A program made the position numbers and the translations under genes. Source: CBDCVY01 sp965223245 (lineage in GTDB: Bacteria; Nitrospinota; Nitrospinia; Nitrospinales; Nitrospinaceae). Taken from it: 64,000 nt of DNA. Location of the stretch: NCBI GenBank assembly GCA_965223245.1, contig CBDCVY010000013.1:1612001-1676000 (forward strand), given 5' to 3'. Below are positions 8,456 through 17,811 of this stretch, in pieces (position 1 is the stretch's first letter; every line of letters starts with the position of its first letter). A model generated the notes under the pieces. The model ran no database searches. It was not told where the DNA came from and worked only from the letters and a program-made list of their open reading frames with translations.

Positions 8456-10960
8456 ATGCTAGATTTGCGCAAGAGCGAGTTATTTGACAGCCATTATCAA
8501 GGAACAAGCATTGAGGATTTAAAGGAATCCATCAATTTCCATTTAAAATATTCTAATGCAAAAGATTGGGAAAAAGCCACCCTTCTTGATAAATACAATA
8601 GCATTGCCTTAACTGTTCGAGATCGTTTAGTTGAAAGATGGATTAAAACGCAAGACGCTTATTACGAAAAAGATCCCAAAAGAATATATTACCTTTCCAT
8701 GGAATTTTTGGTAGGTCGTGCTTTAAGCAACTACCTAGTGAATTTGGATTTTAAAGAAGAATGCTGTAAAGCGATTAGAGAATTGGGAATTAGTTTAGAA
8801 GAAATCGAGCAAATTGATATTGAAGCTGGCTTGGGCAATGGCGGATTAGGAAGACTAGCGGCTTGCTTTCTGGATTCCATGGCTACCTTAGGTTTAGCGG
8901 GTTATGGCTATGGTATCCGATATGAGTTTGGAATCTTCTTTCAAAATATTAAAAATGGTTACCAGATAGAAACCGCTGATGACTGGTTGCGCAGGGGTTA
9001 TCCTTGGGAAATACCTCGACCGGAACATATATATCCCGTCCAATTCTATGGCAAGACAATTCACCACACCAATGATGAGGGGGAAAGCATTGCGAAGTGG
9101 GTTGATACACATGATGATGTCCTGGCAATGGCTTATGACATCCCTATCCCCGGTTTCCATAATGAAACCGTGAATAACCTAAGGTTATGGGGAGCCCGTT
9201 CTACTACAGAATTTGATTTAGGTTCATTTAATGAAGGCGACTATATTCAGGCAGTAAGTCGAAAACATGAATCAGAGACAATTTCAAAAGTTCTATATCC
9301 TAATGACCAAAATATGAAGGGAAAGGAACTTCGCTTAAAACAAGAATACTTTTTTGTTTCGGCATCTTTACAAGATATTATCCGAAGGTATAAAACAACC
9401 CATGCAACCTTTGATAAGTTTTCCGAAAAAGTTGCCATTCAATTGAATGACACTCATCCCGCAATCGCTATACCCGAACTCATGCGCATTTTAATCGATA
9501 TTGAAAAACGCCCATGGGATGAGGCATGGGAAATCACTGTAAAAACATTTGGATATACCAATCATACTGTATTGCCAGAAGCTATGGAAAAATGGTCGGT
9601 TGAATTATTAAAGCATGTCTTGCCCAGACATTTAGAAATAATTTATCAAATCAATCACAAGTTTTTGGAAAAAGTGACTTCTCTATTTCCCCAAAATCCA
9701 GGTGCAGTGCAAAGATTGTCAATCGTTGAAGAAGTCCCGCAAAAATCAATTCGAATGGCAAATCTTGCAATTGTTGGAAGTCATACTGTAAATGGAGTTT
9801 CAGAGTTGCACTCACAAATTCTAAAAGATCATGTCCTTAAAGATTTCTATAAAGTATTTCCTAAACGCTTTCAAAATAAAACCAACGGAATAACTCAGAG
9901 ATTATGGCTGAAATCCTGTAATCCGGGGTTGGCCAAATTTATTACAGAAACAATTGGAGACGAGTGGATTACCAATCTGGCTCAGTTAAAAAAGTTGGAA
10001 AACCACTTAGAGGACCCAAGTTTTATCCATAGATGGAGAAGAATAAAAAGAGACAATAAAATAAGTTTGGCTCAATTCATATTAGATACTCAAGGAATTC
10101 GACTGGATCCAGAATTTTTGTATGACGTTCAAATAAAGCGAATTCACGAATATAAGCGACAGTTACTTTGCGCCCTTCATGCTGTGTATCTATACAATCG
10201 ATTCAAATCAATGCCTCACGTAGATCACATCCCCCGGGCATTTATAATTGCCGGTAAAGCCGCACCAGGTTATGAAATGGCTAAACTGATTATAAAGTTG
10301 ATCAACAGTATTGCAGAAAAAGTAAATAATGATCCTCAAACTAATACAAAATTAAAAGTAATCTTTATACCCAACTATAGTGTATCAAAAGCTGAGATGA
10401 TAATTCCCGGAGCAGACCTGTCAGAACAAATCTCTACTGCAGGAATGGAGGCATCCGGAACCGGCAATATGAAACTTGCACTTAATGGTGCTCTAACAAT
10501 AGGAACCCTTGATGGTGCAAATATTGAAATAAAAGATCAAGTGGGAGATGACAATATTTTTATATTTGGTCTGAAAGCCAAAGAGGTAGAAAAACTCCGA
10601 GCCGATGGCTATAATCCAAGAGATTTTTACAATAATAATCTAGAATTAAAAATGGCCATAGATATGATAAAGGATGGTTATTTTTCACCTGATAACCCTC
10701 ATTTATTTCATCCCATTATTGAATCGTTATTAGACCACGGCGACCACTATATGGTATTCGCAGATTTTCAAAACTATTGTGATACTCAAAAAACGGTCGA
10801 GGATCTTTATAAAAATGAAACCCGTTGGACGCAAAAATCCATACTAAATACTGCCAGAATGGGGAAATTTTCCAGTGACCGAACTATTAAGGAATACTGT
10901 AAGGAAATTTGGAATGCAGAACCCTATAATGATCGAAATCGGTTCGATGCACTTAAATGA
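8456..10960 (+). CDS. glgP: Glycogen/starch/alpha-glucan phosphorylase
   Basis: 834 residues, full length for the GT35 family. It releases glucose 1-phosphate from alpha-1,4-glucans using inorganic phosphate and pyridoxal phosphate. The PLP lysine is K673 in EASGTGNMKLALNGAL, followed by the TIGTLDGANIEI signature. YYLSMEFLVGRAL and GLGNGGLGRLAACFLDS near the N-terminus are standard. It diverges from the UDP-glucose pyrophosphorylase gene across a 119-base gap that should hold both promoters. It is followed after three bases by an unknown gene, so the two are probably co-transcribed. Confidence 0.97.
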   Translation: MLDLRKSELFDSHYQGTSIEDLKESINFHLKYSNAKDWEKATLLDKYNSIALTVRDRLVERWIKTQDAYYEKDPKRIYYLSMEFLVGRALSNYLVNLDFKEECCKAIRELGISLEEIEQIDIEAGLGNGGLGRLAACFLDSMATLGLAGYGYGIRYEFGIFFQNIKNGYQIETADDWLRRGYPWEIPRPEHIYPVQFYGKTIHHTNDEGESIAKWVDTHDDVLAMAYDIPIPGFHNETVNNLRLWGARSTTEFDLGSFNEGDYIQAVSRKHESETISKVLYPNDQNMKGKELRLKQEYFFVSASLQDIIRRYKTTHATFDKFSEKVAIQLNDTHPAIAIPELMRILIDIEKRPWDEAWEITVKTFGYTNHTVLPEAMEKWSVELLKHVLPRHLEIIYQINHKFLEKVTSLFPQNPGAVQRLSIVEEVPQKSIRMANLAIVGSHTVNGVSELHSQILKDHVLKDFYKVFPKRFQNKTNGITQRLWLKSCNPGLAKFITETIGDEWITNLAQLKKLENHLEDPSFIHRWRRIKRDNKISLAQFILDTQGIRLDPEFLYDVQIKRIHEYKRQLLCALHAVYLYNRFKSMPHVDHIPRAFIIAGKAAPGYEMAKLIIKLINSIAEKVNNDPQTNTKLKVIFIPNYSVSKAEMIIPGADLSEQISTAGMEASGTGNMKLALNGALTIGTLDGANIEIKDQVGDDNIFIFGLKAKEVEKLRADGYNPRDFYNNNLELKMAIDMIKDGYFSPDNPHLFHPIIESLLDHGDHYMVFADFQNYCDTQKTVEDLYKNETRWTQKSILNTARMGKFSSDRTIKEYCKEIWNAEPYNDRNRFDALK

Positions 10961-10963
10961 TCC

Positions 10964-11626
10964 ATGTTGGTATTTAAAAAAAATATCTATTTCACACCTT
11001 TAAAAACCTCAAATATAAGCACAAAATTAAGTGAAGACGAAAGCGATCCCAGAATTAATGCCTTTGAACTTTTTAAACACATTCTCTCAGCCGACCAAAA
11101 ATTAATCGCCGAACTTAGAAGTTTTAAAGCAATAGAATCCACAAATAAAATCAATATTGTTTATCCTCATGCTTCTCGATTCGGCAACATAGAAATCATA
11201 GAATTAATTTCCAAAAATCTTTGGAGGGGATTTTGGGATTCTCAAACTTGGTATCCTATGAATTCTTATCATTTTTGCTATTTGTACGATTCTCTGTTTA
11301 GTTTTGTCGAGGAGTATAGCTATGAAAACTCAGAGGCAAGAAAAGAATTGCTTCCTGAATTAAAGGGAAACTCTATTAATTTCAATCAATTTCTAAATGA
11401 ATATTTTTTCAATACTGCATTTTTAATCGCTACCGAGCGATACAATAAAATGACTCTCCAAGAAAAGCGTCTACTTGGAAAAGTCGACCACGCCTTATTT
11501 GGTGCAGTTCCTCCAAATGAGCCTTTGTCCATTGAAATAGACCCCTGTCTAGAAAAAGTCATAAATTGCCAAACTCCCCAATCTGCCGAAATTAATCTAA
11601 TTCCCCTGCCCCATTCTCCCTATTAA
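10964..11626 (+). CDS. Protein of unknown function, paralogue A
   Basis: 220 residues, not recognised. It is soluble, rich in aromatic residues, and has no signal peptide. It shares a common scaffold with the next gene: an N-terminal MLVFKxNIY, a central WYPMNSYHFCYLYD (W96 onward), an LLPELKGNSINFNQFLNEYFFNTAF block, and FGAVPPNEPLS near the end. These same-order blocks show the two arose by tandem duplication. It starts 3 bases after the glgP stop and has no clear ribosome-binding site of its own, suggesting translational coupling with glgP. It is followed by an intrinsic terminator. A role tied to glycogen metabolism is only a guess from position. Confidence 0.75.
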   Translation: MLVFKKNIYFTPLKTSNISTKLSEDESDPRINAFELFKHILSADQKLIAELRSFKAIESTNKINIVYPHASRFGNIEIIELISKNLWRGFWDSQTWYPMNSYHFCYLYDSLFSFVEEYSYENSEARKELLPELKGNSINFNQFLNEYFFNTAFLIATERYNKMTLQEKRLLGKVDHALFGAVPPNEPLSIEIDPCLEKVINCQTPQSAEINLIPLPHSPY

Positions 11627-11642
11627 CCCAAAATAATTAATT

Positions 11643-11675
11643 AACCTTAACTATACTTGTTAAGGTTTTTCTTTC
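11643..11675 (+). terminator. Intrinsic terminator after glgP - paralogue A
   Basis: A perfect 9-bp stem (11643-11651 with 11659-11667, AACCTTAAC/GTTAAGGTT) and a 7-base loop are followed directly by TTTCTTTCCTT. This separates the glgP unit from paralogue B, which then needs its own promoter within about 60 bases. Confidence 0.8.
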
Positions 11676-11734
11676 CTTGATCGTCTGCTTATACAGTGAT
11701 AATTTATAGAAAAAATTGAGGGGAAAAGGGACCT

Positions 11735-12346
11735 ATGCTTGTATTTAAAAATAATATTTATGAACCCAAAGGATCTACTGTAAGGTTTTTCCCGACAGGA
11801 AAAGAAGCTCCATTTTTTGACCCTTACCAATTCATTAAAAATTCCCTTATAGAAGATCTTTCTCTTTTTACTTTTATTGAAAAACAACCTGAAATATTTC
11901 GCAAAGATGACATTGTAAGTTTTTTTCCTTCCTCACATAAATGCATAAATTGGTCTATCCTGAATAAAATGATTCATATCCTCATTGAAGGAATAAAATG
12001 CAAAAAGCATTGGTACCATATGAACACTTATCATTTTTGCGTTATTTATGATGTATTAAAGAGAAATGCTTTTAATTACAACCATGATTGCCTAGAAGAA
12101 AAAATTTTATTTTTGCCTGATCTGGGGGGCGAACCCATTCCTATTGATGAGTTTTTTGAAGACTACTTTTTTAATCGAGTTTTCTTGATGGATCCGGATG
12201 AATTTAACTCCCTCTCCTCAGATGATAAGTTAAATAAAGGTTTTTCTTGCCCCTGTCAATTTGGTGTTATCAATGGATTAATACCGAATAATGAGGAAAT
12301 GACACTTACACAATCTAAAGACTACCCATACACTATTGTCGTTTAA
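11735..12346 (+). CDS. Protein of unknown function, paralogue B
   Basis: 203 residues, a diverged tandem copy of the preceding gene. It keeps MLVFKNNIY at the N-terminus, WYHMNTYHFCVIYD (W93 onward), the acidic-aromatic block IPIDEFFEDYFFNRVFLM, and FGVINGLIPNNEEM. It lacks a signal peptide or membrane segment. The invariant W-Y-x-M-N-[ST]-Y-H-F-C core is probably structural or catalytic, but no known active site is evident. A GAGGGGA-type ribosome-binding site precedes the ATG. It is separated from paralogue A by a terminator, so the two copies may be expressed under different conditions. Confidence 0.75.
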   Translation: MLVFKNNIYEPKGSTVRFFPTGKEAPFFDPYQFIKNSLIEDLSLFTFIEKQPEIFRKDDIVSFFPSSHKCINWSILNKMIHILIEGIKCKKHWYHMNTYHFCVIYDVLKRNAFNYNHDCLEEKILFLPDLGGEPIPIDEFFEDYFFNRVFLMDPDEFNSLSSDDKLNKGFSCPCQFGVINGLIPNNEEMTLTQSKDYPYTIVV

Positions 12347-12390
12347 TCCCCTTTTCAAATCTTTCCGTTAGACTTATTGAGGAAATCAAA

Positions 12391-13941
12391 TTGAAAAAAA
12401 TTGTGACTGCAAAAGAGATGCAGGCGATTGATCACCACGCCATAAATGACTTTGGGATTCCTGGAATCCTATTAATGGAAAATGCAGGACGAGGCATTGT
12501 CGACCTCATGAAGAAAACCATCCCAAACCTCAATAAAAAAAAAGTATTAGTGGTAGCTGGAAAAGGAAATAATGGAGGCGATGGTTTTGTAATTGCAAGA
12601 CATCTAAATAACATGGGGGTCTCGGTATCCGTTTGGCTGATTGGTAAACGGAGCCAGTTAAAAGGCGATGCCAAAATTAATTCTGATATAGCACACAAAC
12701 AAAAAATACCAATTTTAGAAATTAGCGAAAAAAACTCAACCTCTAAGAATCATTATTTAAGTCATTCGAATATTATTGTGGATGCTGTATTTGGTACTGG
12801 TTTGACTAAACGTATTTCAGGTTTACATGAAAAAATAATTAAAAGAATTAATGCCGCAAAGAAGTTTGTCGTATCAGTGGATATCCCTTCTGGAATTGAC
12901 TCCGATTCTGGAGGATTGATTGGCCCATGCATTAAATCAAACTTGACAGCGGCTTTGGCCTATCCTAAAAGAAGTCATTTACTGTTCCCAGCTGCAGAGC
13001 AAATGGGAAAAATTGAAATACTGGATATATCTATTCCTCAAAATATTGAAGTCACTCATTCAGAATCAGTACACTTAATAGAGTCTTCAGACATAACACC
13101 TCTTTTTCCTGCTAGATCCCCAAATACCCATAAGGGAAGTTATGGCCATGTTTTAGTTGTTGGAGGCTCCAAGGGCAAAGGAGGAGCTGCCGCCATGACT
13201 GGTTTAGCAGCACTTCGTATGGGGGCTGGATTAGTTACTCTTGCTGTTCCAGAATCATGTTTTTCCTCGCTGGAATTCAACCCCTTGGAAACCATGTCCG
13301 TATCTCTTCCTGAGACTAAATCCGGTTGCATCTCCTTCAAGGCAATAGATATTTTAATAAACCAAATTCAAGATAAAGATGCATTAGCTATAGGGCCAGG
13401 TTTATCCACACAGAAGGAAGCTGTAAAATGCATCGACGAATTTTTACCCCAGGTTCCATGCCCAATAGTTTTGGATGCCGATGGGCTAAACTGTTTGGCT
13501 AAAATCCCAAATATATTAAAAAAGATAACTGTTCCAACAATTCTTACCCCACATCCAAAAGAATTTTCTCGAATTGTTGGCAAACCTCTCAATAAAATTA
13601 TGGAAAATCGACTAAACGAGGCAACAGAATATGCCCAAAATATGGGGGTAACTCTTATTTTAAAAGGAGCCAATAGTATCATTGCTTTTTCCAATGGAGA
13701 ATTATTAATTAACCCCACCGGAAATCCAGGGTTGGCCAAAGCAGGTTCCGGAGATATCCTGACCGGTATGATTGCAGGTTTAACAGCACAAAAGTTTTCA
13801 CCAAAGAATGCCTCCATGGCGGGGGTTTATCTTCATGGTTTAGCAGGAGATCTTTATAAACAAAATTTTAACGACACCACTCTTATCGCAAGTGACCTTT
13901 TGCATTTACTTCCTGAAGTTTTAAGCGATATTATTCTATAG
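12391..13941 (+). CDS. nnr: Bifunctional NAD(P)H-hydrate epimerase / ADP-dependent (S)-NAD(P)H-hydrate dehydratase
   Basis: 516 residues forming two fused domains that repair damaged NADHX/NADPHX. Residues 1-220 are the YjeF_N epimerase (VVAGKGNNGGDGFVIARHL, VDIPSGIDSDSG). Residues 230-516 are the ribokinase-like dehydratase (SYGHVLVVGGSKGKGGAAAMTG, LDADGLNCLA, LTPHPKEFSR, NPTGNPGLAKAGSGDILTGM). The start is a TTG with a GAGGA ribosome-binding site about 8 bases upstream; no ATG fits better. It opens a forward gene string and is followed after two bases by tsaE, the same neighbour order as yjeF-yjeE in E. coli. Confidence 0.96.
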   Translation: MKKIVTAKEMQAIDHHAINDFGIPGILLMENAGRGIVDLMKKTIPNLNKKKVLVVAGKGNNGGDGFVIARHLNNMGVSVSVWLIGKRSQLKGDAKINSDIAHKQKIPILEISEKNSTSKNHYLSHSNIIVDAVFGTGLTKRISGLHEKIIKRINAAKKFVVSVDIPSGIDSDSGGLIGPCIKSNLTAALAYPKRSHLLFPAAEQMGKIEILDISIPQNIEVTHSESVHLIESSDITPLFPARSPNTHKGSYGHVLVVGGSKGKGGAAAMTGLAALRMGAGLVTLAVPESCFSSLEFNPLETMSVSLPETKSGCISFKAIDILINQIQDKDALAIGPGLSTQKEAVKCIDEFLPQVPCPIVLDADGLNCLAKIPNILKKITVPTILTPHPKEFSRIVGKPLNKIMENRLNEATEYAQNMGVTLILKGANSIIAFSNGELLINPTGNPGLAKAGSGDILTGMIAGLTAQKFSPKNASMAGVYLHGLAGDLYKQNFNDTTLIASDLLHLLPEVLSDIIL

Positions 13942-13943
13942 AC

Positions 13944-14426
13944 ATGATTTTCATCACTTCAGATCCCGAACAAACTATGAGCTTGGGAGAAAAAATTGGA
14001 AGGCATTTAATTCTGGGCGATGTTCTTCTACTAGTTGGGGATTTAGGTGCAGGAAAAACAATTTTAGTACAGGGAATTTGTAAAGGTTTAGAGGTGGATG
14101 AACATGAATATATTAGAAGCCCATCATTTACTCTAGTAAATGAGTACAAAGCAAAACTCCAAATATTCCATATCGATCTCTATCGCACCGAAACCACTGG
14201 AGATATCGAAAACCTTGGTTTAGAAGAATATCTGGGAGGAAATGGAGTGTGTTTAATCGAATGGGCAGAGAAACTCATTTCATCAGAATCAGAAGATCTA
14301 ACATCAATTACAAATCATGGCTGGATAAAATTAACAATTAGCTTTGAACCAGAGGATAAAAGAAAAATCACTCTTTCCCACAGCAATTCACTCCCCAATA
14401 CTCACCCCATTTTTACTTTACATTAA
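13944..14426 (+). CDS. tsaE: tRNA threonylcarbamoyladenosine biosynthesis ATPase TsaE
   Basis: 160 residues of the TsaE (YjeE) P-loop family, which acts with TsaB, TsaD and TsaC to make t6A at position 37 of ANN-decoding tRNAs. The Walker A is GDLGAGKT near residue 32, and SPSFTLVNEY and the aspartate in FHIDLYR are conserved family positions. CLIEWAEKL is the usual C-terminal motif. It starts two bases after the nnr stop. The C-terminal 20 residues after the core look variable. Confidence 0.94.
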   Translation: MIFITSDPEQTMSLGEKIGRHLILGDVLLLVGDLGAGKTILVQGICKGLEVDEHEYIRSPSFTLVNEYKAKLQIFHIDLYRTETTGDIENLGLEEYLGGNGVCLIEWAEKLISSESEDLTSITNHGWIKLTISFEPEDKRKITLSHSNSLPNTHPIFTLH

Positions 14427-14454
14427 ATGTATATTATGGCATCATTTTAATTTT

Positions 14455-14473
14455 GGTATGGCCTTTGCATACC
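14455..14473 (+). other. Small perfect hairpin upstream of lptC
   Basis: GGTATG (14455-14460) and CATACC (14468-14473) form a 6-bp stem with a 7-base loop, 20 bases before the lptC start. No T-tract follows, so it is not a terminator. It might be a processing or translation-control element, or chance. Confidence 0.25.
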
Positions 14474-14493
14474 CCAATCCCTATTCCAGCATT

Positions 14494-14919
14494 ATGCATA
14501 CAAAAATCAGATTATTTATTTTATTTTTAATAGTCATCCTTACAGGTTTTTTCTGGACGAGTTTCCAAAATGATTCTTCTAAGGAACACACACCCCAAAT
14601 AACCTCAAATCAAATCGAATCGAAAGCAGACATCGAAATAAAAAACTTTAATGTAAAGCATGAGGTCTTAGGCCAAAAGGACTGGGAAATAAAGGCAAAT
14701 CATGCTGAAATTGATAATGATAACCATAAGATTAAGTTAACAGATGTTCAAGTGACCCTTACCATGAATGAAAATCAAAAGTCAGTCATTTCTGCATCTA
14801 CAGGAACGATTAATAATGCTACCCGAGATGTTGAATTGAATGGGAACGTTCATTTCGTAACAGATGCCGGCAGTCTTTTTAGCCAATTGGCAAGTAAAGA
14901 CAATTCCAGGGTTCAGTAA
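14494..14919 (+). CDS. lptC: LPS export system protein LptC
   Basis: 141 residues with one N-terminal membrane anchor (MHTKIRLFILFLIVILTGFF) followed by a periplasmic beta-jellyroll. The segment DWEIKANHAEIDNDNHKIKLTDVQVTL is characteristic of the LptC/OstA-like family. LptC receives LPS from the LptBFG transporter and passes it to LptA. An upstream in-frame extension exists to 14344, but it overlaps tsaE and lacks membrane character until residue 51, so the ATG at 14494 is chosen. The gene order lptC-lptA-lptB-rpoN is conserved across many Gram-negative bacteria. Confidence 0.88.
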   Translation: MHTKIRLFILFLIVILTGFFWTSFQNDSSKEHTPQITSNQIESKADIEIKNFNVKHEVLGQKDWEIKANHAEIDNDNHKIKLTDVQVTLTMNENQKSVISASTGTINNATRDVELNGNVHFVTDAGSLFSQLASKDNSRVQ

Positions 14920-14931
14920 AATAAAAAAATA

Positions 14932-15501
14932 ATGAAAACCCAAATTTCAAAAATTCTGAGATTAAGCTACCTAATTTATTATTTGGGTTTTATTTTCCTT
15001 CTTTTCCCCAATGCGGGAATCACACAGAACCCAATAAATTCTAACCAAAAACAGGATCCAATAGAAATCACTTCAGAACGGATGCGTTCCGAAAATAATG
15101 GACATAAAATTGTTTTCTCAGGGAATGTTAAGAGTATTTGGGGTGATCTGGAAATGAATTCCGATGTACTTGAAATTTATTCACAAGGCACACCCAGTGG
15201 TTCAAAACCCACAAACAGTAAGTTCACAGAAGGGCAGGAATTAGACGAGATTATAGCTATTGGGTCAGTAAAAATAATAAAGGGCGATAGACGAGCTGAG
15301 GGAGACCGAGCCATCTATTACGATAAACAACAAAAAATTATTTTGACAGGTAAACCTTTCGCTACTGCATGGGAAGGGAAAAATATCATTAAGGGACGTG
15401 AAATGATTTTCTTTTTAGAAAAAGATCGATTTGATGTTAATAACCGCGTTCGCCTGACCCTTTTTCCAAAAAGTCAGAAAAACTCTAAAAAAAAGCAGTA
15501 G
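14932..15501 (+). CDS. lptA: LPS transport periplasmic protein LptA
   Basis: 189 residues: a signal peptide (hydrophobic segment about residues 12-30) and an OstA-type beta-jellyroll. Marks are DPIEITSERMRSENNGHKIVFSGNV, AIGSVKIIKGDRRAEGDRAIYY and the QQKIILTGKPFATAWEGKNIIKG strand pattern. LptA forms the periplasmic bridge carrying LPS from LptC to LptD. The C-terminus is Lys/Ser-rich and probably disordered. It lies 12 bases after lptC and 34 before lptB. Confidence 0.92.
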   Translation: MKTQISKILRLSYLIYYLGFIFLLFPNAGITQNPINSNQKQDPIEITSERMRSENNGHKIVFSGNVKSIWGDLEMNSDVLEIYSQGTPSGSKPTNSKFTEGQELDEIIAIGSVKIIKGDRRAEGDRAIYYDKQQKIILTGKPFATAWEGKNIIKGREMIFFLEKDRFDVNNRVRLTLFPKSQKNSKKKQ

Positions 15502-15535
15502 TAGTTTAAGAACCTCGGCAAGAAATACGAATTGA

Positions 15536-16261
15536 ATGAGAAAGCAATTAAATGCTAAAGGGTTGGTTAAAGCCTATCGAAATCGGAAGGTAGTCAATCA
15601 AATAAGTTTGGAAGTCAACCAGGGGGAAGTTGTGGGTCTTTTGGGTCCCAATGGAGCTGGGAAAACAACCACTTTTTATATGGTAGTTGGCCTCACCCGT
15701 CCGGATCAAGGACAAGTTATGTTGAATAAAGAGGATTTAACTTCTTACCCAATGTATATGAGAGCAAAAAGAGGAATAAGTTATCTTCCGCAGGAACCAT
15801 CAGTTTTTCGTAAATTATCTGTTGAGGAAAATTTATTAGCAGTTTTAGAATCTCAAAATCTGCCTTATCCTGAAAGAAAGAAACAAGCGAAGGCTCTCTT
15901 AAAAGAATTTAATATTTTGCACATAAAAGATTCTAAGGGCTTTTCTCTTTCTGGCGGGGAGCGACGACGGGTAGAAATCAGTAGGGCCTTAGCAACGTCA
16001 CCTATTTTTATTTTATTGGATGAACCTTTTGCGGGGATAGACCCTATCGCTGTTTCTGATATTCAAGATATTGTCCGACAATTAAAGCAAAGGGGAATTG
16101 GGGTATTAATTACAGACCATAATGTTAGAGAAACTTTAAGCATTACAGATCGTGCTTATATTATAAGCGAAGGAAAAATTGTTTCGTCAGGGTTGCCCGA
16201 AGAAGTGGCAAAAGATGAAAAAGTTAAAGAAGTCTATTTAGGTGAGCAATTTACTTTTTAA
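15536..16261 (+). CDS. lptB: LPS export ABC transporter ATP-binding protein LptB
   Basis: 241 residues of the LptB ATPase that powers LPS extraction from the inner membrane together with LptF/LptG. Walker A is GPNGAGKTTT (about 34-43), the Q-loop segment is SYLPQEPSVFRKLSVEENLLA, the signature LSGGERRRVEISRAL, Walker B FILLDEPFAGIDP, and the H-loop ITDHNVRETL. The Q-loop sequence and the RRR after the signature are LptB-specific. Part of the lptC-A-B-rpoN string; the LptF-type permease gene is at 37349 in this window. Confidence 0.97.
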   Translation: MRKQLNAKGLVKAYRNRKVVNQISLEVNQGEVVGLLGPNGAGKTTTFYMVVGLTRPDQGQVMLNKEDLTSYPMYMRAKRGISYLPQEPSVFRKLSVEENLLAVLESQNLPYPERKKQAKALLKEFNILHIKDSKGFSLSGGERRRVEISRALATSPIFILLDEPFAGIDPIAVSDIQDIVRQLKQRGIGVLITDHNVRETLSITDRAYIISEGKIVSSGLPEEVAKDEKVKEVYLGEQFTF

Positions 16262-16280
16262 AGTGAGGGAAAGTTAAATT

Positions 16281-17732
16281 ATGGCAATGGAGATGAAATT
16301 AAATATAAAAATGGCCCAAAAATTGGTCATGACTCCTATGCTGCAACAAGCAATAAAGTTGCTTCCTTTAGCTCGCCTGGAACTCGCTTCTTTAGTTAGG
16401 CAAGAAATGATAGAAAATCCTGTATTAGAAGAAATTTTAGAAGATGAACAGGATATAAAACAAGAAAACGAAAATGATGATTCCAGTACAGAAAAAGATG
16501 AAACTTTAGATAAAAGCCTGGATGAACCTATCGCCGACAACTCCGAAAACCCCGTTGAACAAGAAACCGACTGGGATAATTATTTACAGGATAATATTGA
16601 TCGAGGAGTTTCAGCAGACAGCTTAATTGAACGCCCAAGTATTGAGGCAACCTATAATAAAGAGCCCTCCTTGTCGGACCATCTTTTCTGGCAATTAAAC
16701 CTTGCTCTAAATACTGATAAAGAAAAATATATTGGATCCTTCATAATAGGTAATATCCAAAATGATGGGTATTTTACAGGGGATATTTCTGAAATCTCAC
16801 AATCTTGCCAAACAAATGAAGAAGAAGTTTTAAGAGTTTTAAAAATTATTCAATCCTTTGAACCCATTGGGGTGGGCGCAAGGAATTTAAAGGAATGCCT
16901 ACTAGCTCAAGCCAAGGCATTTTCCGAGCCGGATTCTCTAGTTGAATTACTAATAGAAAACTATTTAGAAAAACTAGAGGATAGATATATCCCAAAAATT
17001 TCTTCTCAATTAAAATTGTCTCTAGAAGAGGTTGTAAATGCTGTAAAAAAAATCAAAGGATTAAACCCCAAGCCAGGGCTTTTATTTAACTCCGAAAGCT
17101 TTGATTATGTAATACCAGATTTAGTAGTCATTCGAACAGAGGAAGGGTACGACGTCTTGCTGAATGATGAAGGGATCCCTAAGCTTCGTATTAGCTCTTA
17201 TTACCATGATTTATTAAAAAGTACTTGCGAAAACCAAACCAAAGAATATTTAGAGTCAAAATACCGGTCCGCTCTTTGGTTAATTAAAAGTATTGATCAA
17301 CGCAGGCAGACCATTTATAAAGTGGGAAAAAGTATTGTAAAGCTTCAACGTGAATTTTTAGAAAAAGGGCTTTCTTATTTGAAACCAATGGTTTTAAAAG
17401 ATGTCGCACAAGATATTGAAATGCACGAGTCTACCGTAAGTCGAATTACCACTAATAAATATATAGACACTCCCCAAGGTATATTTGAATTAAAATTCTT
17501 TTTTCATAGCGGGGTAAAATCTTTTGTTGGAAATAATAATTTATCCTCCATAAGAGTTAAAAATATGATAAAGGAGATTGTATCTGAAGAAAATCCACAG
17601 AAACCTCTAACTGATGATGAAATGGTTGAAGTTTTAATGAAAAGAAATGCAAAAATTGCTCGTAGAACTGTGACAAAATACAGAAAAGAATTGAACATAC
17701 CGCCCACAAACAAAAGAAAAAAATTTTATTGA
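16281..17732 (+). CDS. rpoN: RNA polymerase sigma-54 factor RpoN
   Basis: 483 residues, usual length. Region I has the glutamine-leucine activator-contact region (KLVMTPMLQQAIKLLPLARLEL). An acidic region II follows (about 55-90), then the core-binding domain. The HTH around LKDVAQDIEMHESTVSRITTNKYI precedes the C-terminal RpoN box ARRTVTKYRKELNIPP, which reads the -24 promoter element. Sigma-54 needs AAA+ activators to open promoters; none is encoded in the window. It follows lptB by 19 bases and precedes hpf, the usual neighbourhood. Confidence 0.97.
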   Translation: MAMEMKLNIKMAQKLVMTPMLQQAIKLLPLARLELASLVRQEMIENPVLEEILEDEQDIKQENENDDSSTEKDETLDKSLDEPIADNSENPVEQETDWDNYLQDNIDRGVSADSLIERPSIEATYNKEPSLSDHLFWQLNLALNTDKEKYIGSFIIGNIQNDGYFTGDISEISQSCQTNEEEVLRVLKIIQSFEPIGVGARNLKECLLAQAKAFSEPDSLVELLIENYLEKLEDRYIPKISSQLKLSLEEVVNAVKKIKGLNPKPGLLFNSESFDYVIPDLVVIRTEEGYDVLLNDEGIPKLRISSYYHDLLKSTCENQTKEYLESKYRSALWLIKSIDQRRQTIYKVGKSIVKLQREFLEKGLSYLKPMVLKDVAQDIEMHESTVSRITTNKYIDTPQGIFELKFFFHSGVKSFVGNNNLSSIRVKNMIKEIVSEENPQKPLTDDEMVEVLMKRNAKIARRTVTKYRKELNIPPTNKRKKFY

Positions 17733-17811
17733 TAGAACACTAGGTTCTTAGTATCGTTAAATCTAATAGTATTGATCCAAGGAACACGCCAGGTTGTGAG
17801 GAGAATCAATC

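Noticed and set aside
14344..14493. Upstream extension of lptC in the same frame
   Set aside because: It overlaps tsaE and places 50 unrelated residues before the membrane anchor. The ATG at 14494 gives a normal LptC.
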